A DNA stretch of 64,000 nt, from the NCBI GenBank assembly GCA_014529385.2, contig CM043950.1:70368935-70432934 (forward strand). The letters are read 5' to 3'. Source of the stretch: Adiantum capillus-veneris. Taxonomy: Eukaryota; Streptophyta; Polypodiopsida; Polypodiales; Pteridaceae. The notes beneath the pieces are model-generated. The model did not search any database, was not told the origin of the DNA, and saw nothing but the letters and a program-made list of their open reading frames with translations. Position numbers and translations under genes: made by a program. Below, piece after piece: positions 55,712-64,000 of this stretch. How positions within the stretch are numbered: the stretch's first letter is position 1; each line of letters starts with the position of its first letter.

Positions 55712-57303
55712 TTTGCTGACATCCATCATTCACTTGCTTCCCTCTCAACCTTCCTCCCTGACCTCTCAATCTCCTAATCTTAGGGAATGTATATATATAG
55801 CCTTATACTCATTAAAAAAAAAACAAGAGCAAGAGCAATTAGCAAACGAGTATGCACAATAAAAGTCAAAACATTGACTCAGACCTACACATTCGCATCC
55901 GGTACACTGAAACAGAAACCTATGCCATTAAACACCTTTGATCCTCATCACTCGAGTGATGGAGGATAGGTAGAATTAGTATGATAGGTGTTTCTATTTT
56001 AGAGTTGAGTGATTAGCAAAGTTCCTTTTTCCGACTGATGTGCCTCCTAGAGGTATTCTTTGTGTTTCCTAGTGTGTACAGGAACGTGTTGATGTTGTTA
56101 GGATTTGGACCTTCATGGAATCTTTCTCTTGTTCACACTTCAAATCCAGCGCGACCATCAACACAAACAAGTGTTTCTTGTCCATTAGCATTGCCCCTTA
56201 TCTTTTTGCATCCATGTTTGTCTGCTTTAATTGTGATTGGTGGCATAATATTCAACACATTTGCTTAGTATCAAACATTAAATTCGATGCAGTTTTTTTG
56301 TCATAATCACTTGTCTAGGTTTAAAAATCAAACAGTCCGACTAAGCCAGTTTGACCAAGGTAGGTGTTAGAGATCTTCTCTTAATACCATGGGGAATGCC
56401 TTCCTAATAATCAATGGTTACTTAGGTTCTTAATCCGATTTAGGTAGCATTGTGTGAAATATACTAGGCCTTTCTAGTGGGCTTAGTCCCTATTGACCTT
56501 TAGCTTAAGTATTATAAAGGGAGTTTACTAGTGTGATGAGCCTGGGGAGAGTAACAGTGTTATATGACCCCCTAAAGTTACAAAATTAAAATGTTGAAAA
56601 CGAACAAACAAAAAATCAAAGTGCCACAATGTAAAATCTTAAGCTGGAAGAGAAACCTTAGCTTGATTTGGTACTCCACTTACATGTATAGCCTATAGTA
56701 CTAAAGCCCTAGAGATTCCCAGTGTGGGAGCTTTTTCTTGAAAAGCAAAAAACCCAAGGCATACAAAACAAGCACACACATCAAAATTGGATCACTGTGA
56801 AAAGACTTTGGGGGGTCAAAGAAAAAGTAATCAGTCAGGCGATGATTTCATGAGAAATTCCTTTTATCGTAGCTTAACTACAAGGTCTTCTAGGTATAGC
56901 CTCTAGTCAGCCCTCGGACATGAAATACTTGGCTCTCGTGATTAAACAACTTAATTGACCAAAGAAAATTAAGAAGCTTACCCAAGGTATTAATAGTCTA
57001 TCTTTAGTGCCTTTCGTTCGTTAAATTAACGACCCCGGACTTGTTTAATTTTTTACCTTTACAACTGTTTATACGTTTGATTATATTGCAATTTAATGTT
57101 TATTGCTGACAAATGGTTTAGAATTTTGCTAGCAATCAAGTTGTCTGCCTACAACTGCATATGCTTTTTAATTGTATATGAGAATGCAATTATTGTGCCA
57201 ATGTTGTTTGATTTTGCAGTGACTGAATACATTCATCTCAAATGCTCTTCCACCTCAACGAACGAGCTTCAACTCAATAGCTTCCGAGGACGGAATCTAC
57301 ATC

Positions 57304-57316
57304 AGGAAGGGGGGCA
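57304..57316 (+). other. E5 polypurine tract
   Basis: AGGAAGGGGGGCA directly before TGTTAACCC. Confidence 0.9.
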
Positions 57317-57622
57317 TGTTAACCCTCACGCACATTTCTATCACCTACGACGGACATTGTATTATTTATTTGGTAGAGTCAGATACCGGGCTTGTCGGTC
57401 CAATAGGAAAAGGGTAAGAGTGATCGCCGATGAGAGGTGCACTCTAACTGGAACATTCAAGGGATTAATTGGCTTAGCATGGGCGCCCAAGTGTGAATGG
57501 GGCGAGCTCATATAAAAGTCAACTAAGCCTAAAATTCACTCATTCTCTCATTTGTGCAATTGAAGAGTGCTCTTGCTCCATCTCCATCTTCTTCTTCTTC
57601 ACCTCTTTGTGTGTGTGTATGC

Positions 57623-57669
<47 letters not shown>

Positions 57670-57908
57670 CGATCGAGCATTGCAACGGCGGCACGATGGC
57701 GGCGAAGCGGTTGAGTGCGGCACGGCGGAGCTCCTTCTTCTTCGTGGTAAGGAATCCTCCACAATAGCAAGCGTAGAGCGGTGAGTGACACACCATCGCC
57801 ATCTTTGAGCTTACTAGTTTAGGCTTGTTGTGTGCTTGGAGCCATTTGTGGCTCGCACATAGTGTATCGGCAAGTTCCTTGCATTGACACGTGCGACATA
57901 CGTGCACA
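57317..57908 (+). repeat. E5 3' LTR, 592 bp
   Basis: Close match to 48981-49612, with TATAAAAG at 57511-57518. It is shorter mainly because the (GT)n and (GA)n tracts are contracted (GA tract about 57627-57667). Confidence 0.95.
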
Positions 57909-57913
57909 CTCTT

Positions 57914-60100
57914 CCTGCTAAAACTCTTTAGAATGAGTTGAACATGTCATGCATAGCATTTCTCATTTTCCTCCCACTTCAACGATGTGTATTTTTTGAA
58001 GCAGACTGTTTTGGCTAAGTCCAAGGGCTGCCTCGTTATCTTTGTAGGTAGTTATGTCACACACCTTTTTCCATATCTGAAACTCATTGAGACTTTGCGA
58101 CTCAAAATAGTTTCAAAGTAGATGCCTCACTTTATCATACCACCCATACATACTTTATTGGGGCAATCATGTGTGTTTCTTGATGCCTTCTTATCCTTTG
58201 TTAGCTCAATTGCACAACCATGGAGACTGACACTTGAGAGGATAGCTCAAGTTCTCTTATACACCCCCCTTCTTTTTGTAGACTCCATATTCCAAGCATA
58301 ATTTATGTGGAGCATTAGTGAATTCTTAAACATACATGCAGGTTACACACAAGCATGTTTTCCAGTGGAATGTCTAGAATAAGATCTCGATTTGGATCTT
58401 TCATGTCTTGATTAGGGGGTACACTCTAGTCTCAACTAAGGATACCTTGAAACCATTGTTGTAGTGCTCTACTCAATATTTGCGTAGCGGACACACCTTT
58501 CACAAAGTTGGCCCCAACTTTGCAACTCTTTTCCTTTCCACCATTTGACTTGTTGGCCTTTGCACCCTTGCCTTTAGTGATCATTGATACTTTATTGTGG
58601 CATCAATAAATGCATGAAAATAGTGTCATAGAACCTTGCTTGCACCCTAACATACACTTCAGAGTTTTCAAGCCTCTTGTTTCCAAGTGCCATTCAACTT
58701 GGAACGTACCCAAACTTGAAACCTGAAATCTTTGTCCTTTTTGTTGTTGTTGAATAACGTCAACAATTGGTGTGTGATTAAAATACCACTTCAAGGATTC
58801 ATGTGTCTCATGTGAGATATCAAAATCTTCCAGCCACCAAATATTCTTTTTTTATTGTCACAATATATTTGTTTTCCTTTTCATTGGCATATAGCTCAAC
58901 ATCAATGCCCACCAAGGACCTCTTCATTAAGGAAATGCTTACTCTTTTGAGACAGTGAAACTCGTTGATCTTCATAACAAGACTTTATCGTCACACTTTG
59001 TGTCTTAATCCATAAAACTTGATCATTGACTTTTAAAGCTTCAACAAGTCAATGTACACATTGTTGAGCTTGTTGTAGGGGAAGGATTTGCTATCTTCCA
59101 TGGAGATGACATCATCCACACATTGAAACCCACCTAATTAGCTGACAAAAAACATTATTGGCATATTCTTTGTAAGGCTCACGCTATAAGGTGTTGGTAG
59201 CAATCTAAATAATCCATTTGCTCTATGTCCTAGCATGATGGCTCTATACAAGGCTTTGTAAGCTTTAAACATTATTTGCACTATCACATACCTCCATTAT
59301 TTTCTAAAGCGACACAATGCTATTATTCAGTGAAATACTTATGGCACAAGTCTTTGGCAATGCTAGCATTGAATGGGTCATCTAATAGCTCCACAAGCTC
59401 CTTAAGCTTGACAATGTGTTGTAGTAGTGTACATCCTATTGCTTGACCATTGGAATTGATTCCCATCATTATGCATTCCAAACGTCTCCAAGTTGAAATA
59501 AAGTTTCACTAGCATTCAAAAATTATAGAATGCGTGTCAAAAGCATGTACCAGTGCCTATGCCTAGTTTTCCAAATATATTTCTTTTGTACTCGACCACT
59601 TGAAGATAGCATTGACATCGCTTGTCTCTTATGTTTGCAAACATGGAAGCCAAGCAAAATGTGTGTGAGATTGGATGAGTTGAACACTTATGACGGTTAC
59701 TCCACGTAGGTCAGTTAGAGTTAGTTCAGACTTAGTCAATACTGGAATGGGAAGTGAGACAGGAACTGAAATATAGATTGAACTGGAAATAAGATTGCAC
59801 TGGAACTAGAGACTAGAACTGGAATGTATTCATAGTAAACCAGTACAACAGTGAGTCAAGTCTGTTCAGAGCTTAATTAGGATTACAAGATACAAGAGTG
59901 TACAAAGCTCCAAGATACAAGCACTAGCTCCCACAAGAGATACAAGAGATCAATAGTCAGCAATTCCCCAATAAACCTGAGTAATGGGCCCTATTTATAG
60001 TCTTCTAACGATCTCTGACTGATTGTACACTGTTTCAATTATCATAGTAACAGCCTTTGGGAATTACCATACCAGGTGCTCTTGACTAGCATCCATTCCA
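57914..60100. other. No confident gene; coding-like minus-strand scraps
   Basis: Short minus-strand readings (for example 58603-58794, with HTPIVDVIQQQQKGQRF) are unrecognised. An AACTGGAA-rich stretch at 59735-59830 and a CTATTTATAG TATA-like site (about 59989-59998) may be LTR debris. Confidence 0.4.
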
Positions 60101-60105
60101 ACCGT

Positions 60106-63100
60106 CTACATTCCTTCTCCCTTTTCTTTGACTTTTGCTCTAAACAAATTTTTAGTAGTTGATGATGAGTTATGCAGTATCAATCCAGTGGACCCTCTTT
60201 TGTTTATCTGTTGCCTTCTTTTTTGGTGGTTGATAAATGACTCTTGGTAGTGCATTGGGTTCACCTGTGGCACTAGAAATTTTTGGAACCAATCCCTTCT
60301 TTCCAAATCAATTTGCAGATTGGTTCTTGTTCGAGTTTCTCTCTGTGCTCGGTTGTCATTCCATTTCATAGGGTGTCAAGGGCTCTCATGTCTTTGTATC
60401 ATAATTGTACAGAGTATGTATGCCTTTAGTGAGACGATTCCTAGCCAGTTTATGGCAAAAGGATGCTATATGTAGCCATCTTGCTGGTAATGGCTAATTA
60501 GCTTTAATCCTTGCTTCAAATAGTACCTCATCCATCTCTCTAAATTGTGGCTCAGAGGTTGCCTTGTTCGCCAATGCCTTTTCAAGAGTTTTAAAAGCTT
60601 CTCCAGTCAATCAAATTAGCTCATTGGTAATTCGGATCGGTGCACCAATCTGGCTCCTCTGTTGACCTATCTTTAATCAAAAGTTCCTACGATCTGCTTT
60701 CAGCTCGTCTAAGACCACCTTTTCTTTAGATTCGTTTAGAGACTCCCACCATGCGGTTCATTTAGCTTTACTTATTGCATACCATTCTCTGAGCTGACTG
60801 ACAATGCAAATATATCTATGGTTGTCAACAGGATCAATATACCTTGGGTATAGTGTAGGGAAGAACCGAAACAATTCTTCCTCTTTTGTAGGAATCGCAT
60901 ATTGCAATACTAGATAATCAAGGACAAACTCTAGGAAATTCATTACCATCTAATTTTGTTGATGCATCATCTTTCTAGTGATTTTGAATGGATGGTAGAG
61001 ACTCTTAAGAGTACGAATGTCTCCATGCACTGGTAAGTGAGCTTGGTTCCTAGAAGCATTTCCAATTTCAAACCCAAAGCTTTCAAGTTGTTAGTAGAAG
61101 TGTCCTTGAGGTGGGGTTCACCACCATATCATCAGTAGTGAGACACCATTCTAGCACTCTCTCTAAGACTTGAACACAGCTTGGGTGCAGAGGCAACAAT
61201 CAAACTTCTTGATTAGGATAATTGATTGATTTCTAGTCGTTGACCATTCTTCTAGCACCCACAATTAACATCTGAAATATTTCCAGGTCTGAGTAAATGG
61301 CTGGATCATGTAGAAACTCCTGGATTTGAAGTGCTTTCCATTTGATTGGTCACTTATTGAGCGTAAGAAGCTTAGTGGAGTGGTTATGGTCTGAGTAAAA
61401 ATTTTATTCTGGAATAAAATTCTCACCTTTAGCAAGCCTTTGAACTATCCTAGATTACTGTCCTGTTTGTTGCTCGTTAGCTGGTTGTGTTTTCTGTGGG
61501 GATGAATCCATTCCAGTATGTTCGTGTGTTTGTGCTGATCCCCCAACATTTCCTTCTGTATTGGCCTCAGGGTCCTGGTGCTCAGTGGCCTTTAATCCTC
61601 TTGTGGCAAACCTTGGTGGTGGAGGAGATGACAGATTATTGCCATCGTCATCATCCTTATCATTGTCACCTTGGTTGGTGAGATCTATTACTTCATAATC
61701 AGGGTCCTCTTCCTCATCCTTGTCGTAGTCTTCATCTTGCACCTTCTGGTTGTTGAAAAACTCTGTCATGTCTTCATTGACCAGTGCAATGTTATATTCC
61801 TTTGTTTTGTTTTGAAGATCAGATTGAACTGACTCTATCACCTTTTATTGATCAAAAAGATTTAGAGTCAGGTCTCCATCAGCATCCACGATGTCTACCA
61901 GAGACTGATAGATATACTTTTCAAGTATAGCTTTCTTCATGAGGTTGTGAGTTTCATAAAGTGTTCTATAGTTAGCTCATTTTAGGTTCAACAGTGTTTT
62001 AAATTTTTTTGTCTCCTCTTGAGTAATCTTTTTCTCTTCTTCCATTACTGCATTTTCAGCCGTCAGACTGTCTTTTTTTCACTGAAGGATAGATAGCGTA
62101 TGTGCACTCTAATTCTGGTCAATTTAAAAATGTAGTATTTGTTTCCCCCGTTCTATTCTTTCTTTCTTCAATAACGTAGCTTTTGCCTTAGTCTGTTTGC
62201 AAACTTTCCTTCAGTGCAAACATTTTTGTAGTGGATATTGATGCCTGAGCCTCCATCATTTGTCCTATGGAATTATCAATTGTATTCCATCCTAACTAGA
62301 TGGTGGCAACGGCACACCCCTTCATAATGGTGTCAAGATCTATTTGATCAATTCCATAGACTATCATAGGGAAAGAGTAAGGCAGTAGGGCTCTTTCTGG
62401 CTTTTTCATTATGAGTTTGCCCTTTAATGGTTGTTTTTGGTGGTGTTGTAACCTATCCAATTTGACCAAGTGCGTTGATATTTGATCGGCTTCTTGAGTT
62501 TGTTCAGTGCTGCCAGATGCCTGATCATTTCCTTAAGTCTATTGTGCACTAATCTAGGCTGGAGTTACACGTGTTGGCTTGGCTTCTCCCAAAGCACTAG
62601 TGTCCTTGGATTCTACAGGCGTGTTGGTCATTTCAGTTGGCTTTGCATCGGTTGGTTTAGGCTGACTGGTTTTAGTGGGATTCTATACCCGTACCTGAAA
62701 CTTTTCCAGCAATGTTGTGGTCTTCTTTTTCTTGGCCGATGGGCTTGACTCAATCTGAGGTGCTGATCGTTTAACCCCCATGGTTGCCATTGCTTTACCT
62801 TTACCCTGAGTAGTCTGTTCAGTGGTAGTGTCTTTTAAAGTTGATGAGAAATTGATTCTCTTTTTCTAATTTGTGTTGTCCCCAACCACCTTTATACATA
62901 CCTTTCAAACATTGGGATGCAGTGGGGTGCAGTTGTCCCAATAAACAGATTGCCACACATACTAGACATTAGATAACTTTTGGGATTTAACTTTGGCCAT
63001 CAGCTACATGACACTAGTGTATAAAAATTGATTGATATTGATACTCACTCTGGGGTTGATAATTTTTGCCAGCAGCATTGCGAAAAAAAATTCAAAGATA

Positions 63101-63700
63101 TAAGTTGGGTTGTTCTTTAAACTGATAACTTCAGTGATGAATATGTATATTGATGTGCACTCTAGTGTTGCCACTGGGATGCCCTGTCTACGTGACTTTT
63201 GCTTCTTTCTGGCTTGTTTCCTCCTTCAAGTACTGACTTACCTCATTAGCAATAGCTAGTGTGGCATGTTGGCACATGGCAACTTGAAGACATGGGCTAA
63301 TTCCCCTGTGGTGACTTCCATTAGTATCTCATTCACTTTGGTTGTCCCCTTATCAAGGTTAAAGGTGTTGATGACCTATTGGATGATTTTAGGATCAAAA
63401 GAAGTCTTTGTAGCTTCTATTACTACTTCCAAGGTCCATACCTTGAGCAGTTTCTGTTCTTTTTCTTGGAATACATATTTTCCAATTTTGTTGTGTGCTA
63501 CAGAGCAGAAAACTTCTGCATTGGTGCCAAAAGGGATTCTTTTGTGTTGTCATATTATCCATGGTGTCTCTCATCTTTTTTGACAGTTTTTTCTGCCCAT
63601 ACACGAGCTGTTTGAACAATCCTGCGTAGAGAGAGAGAGTAATCACTTGATGTTCGAGAGCCAAAGTAGGAACATCCTTGGGTTTATGGAAGAACCACAT
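60106..63700 (-). pseudogene. Unidentified decayed minus-strand coding region
   Basis: Several minus-strand readings follow in the same direction: 63700-63180 (HKPKDVPTLALEHQVITLSL, then GTNAEVFCSVAHNKIGKYVF after a frame change), about 62850-62750 (KGKAMATMGVKRSAPQIESS, Lys/Ser-rich), 61841-61455 (very acidic, DEDYDKDEEEDPDYEVIDL), 60949-60758 and 60369-60106. Stops and frame changes separate them. The order N-terminal helical part, basic linker, acidic tail could be one old protein, but I cannot name its family; a decayed transposable-element ORF is the likeliest source. Confidence 0.35.
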
Positions 63701-64000
63701 CTATTGTGGATGTAGAGGGTTTGAGTAGAGACCAGGTTTGTTGTGTTGTACTAGGTGATGTCATAGACAAAGTTCAAGGAAGCTCTATAGGCCATGACGC
63801 GAGTCGCACAAGTCTCAGTGGGTAAAGTTAAGGGTTTCACACTTGTTGCATTGTTATACGTACATGCACCATGAATGCTCCACTCCTTTCCTATCTTGGA
63901 TTTATGTGCATCATTTGTGATGTGTCATTCATGCAATGGTTGGTTGTGATCTTAATTATTGACAAGATTCTCTGAATGATTGGTGTATTTTCTAACTGGT
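63701..64000. other. No feature seen
   Basis: Non-coding up to the window end. Confidence 0.5.

Larger units (their letters stand above)
55440..57316. other. E5 non-coding 3' interior
   Basis: No pol reading. It contains a second polypurine-like stretch (55696-55711) and ends at the true polypurine tract. Confidence 0.6.
48981..57908 (+). mobile_element. E5: non-autonomous gypsy-type element with gag, protease and a WVPK-repeat ORF
   Basis: 8928 bp flanked by CTCTT (48976-48980 and 57909-57913). It has LTRs of 632 and 592 bp, a tRNA-Asp-type primer site as in the plant Athila/Tat/Ogre group, a long gag with several zinc knuckles, a protease, an extra ORF, a 1.9-kb non-coding 3' part and a polypurine tract. 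No reverse transcriptase, RNase H or integrase reading is present. Confidence 0.92.

Overview
This is nuclear DNA of a land plant. Evidence: LTR retrotransposons primed by initiator-Met tRNA (GCTCTGATACCA or its complement at five places) or by a tRNA-Asp-type site; the first exons of a plant AP180-type clathrin assembly gene with GT-AG introns; an LRR receptor-kinase pseudogene of the plant At1g12460/At1g62950 type; and very many (GA)n/(CT)n tracts. I cannot name the species. There is no sign of bacteria, CRISPR, rRNA or tRNA genes. Well over half of the window is LTR retrotransposon sequence in nested layers.

Layout. 1-3696: element E1 (minus), a Ty3/gypsy element with gag and protease only, its distal LTR cut by the window edge. 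3697-5103 and 11564-11641: a tandemly duplicated LTR-like segment, split by E2. 5104-11563: E2 (minus), a chromodomain-type Ty3/gypsy element with matching 5-bp target duplications (CGAAA), broken by nonsense codons, frameshifts and an integrase deletion. 11642-12756: plus-strand integrase relic of another gypsy lineage. 12757-16181: decayed LTR-like sequence, an array of GGCTGAAAAACGCT-like motifs, and a TATC/TA microsatellite. 16182-18572: E3 (minus), a deletion derivative related to E2 whose 3' leader is joined directly to the start of gag.

19323-22605 is the only genic island. It holds four exons of an ANTH-domain clathrin adaptor (minus; the rest of the gene is not in view to the left) and, divergent from it, a receptor-kinase pseudogene whose LRR ectodomain is gone and replaced by a GA tract. 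22606-26227 is non-coding, with a 235-bp tandem duplication and several microsatellites.

26228-36949: outer element E6 (plus), a large non-coding LTR element (LARD-like). A nearly intact Ty1/copia element, E7 (29414-35087, minus, TSD GATAG), is inserted in it. An inverted, 5'-truncated relative of E6 lies at 38770-39745. 40000-41577 is an unidentified decayed coding region. 42230-42830 is a probable histone H3/CENH3-like pseudogene.

42966-48532: E4 (plus, TSD GCATA), a gypsy element with unusually short 172-bp LTRs, a readable gag and a heavily decayed pol. 48981-57908: E5 (plus, TSD CTCTT), an element with a multi-zinc-knuckle gag, a protease and an unusual ORF with four W(V/I)PK motifs, but no reverse transcriptase or integrase. 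57914-64000: no confident gene, only decayed minus-strand coding-like stretches.

How they fit together: E1, E4, E5, E6 and E3 look non-autonomous and would need enzymes from relatives elsewhere. E2 and E7 carry a full set of domains but are broken. The LTRs of E1, E2 and E3 share sequence modules, including CCACGTCA, telobox-like AAACCCTAA and GCTTTTGGG, which suggests one related regulatory lineage. All calls come from reading the sequence; no alignment or database search was run.
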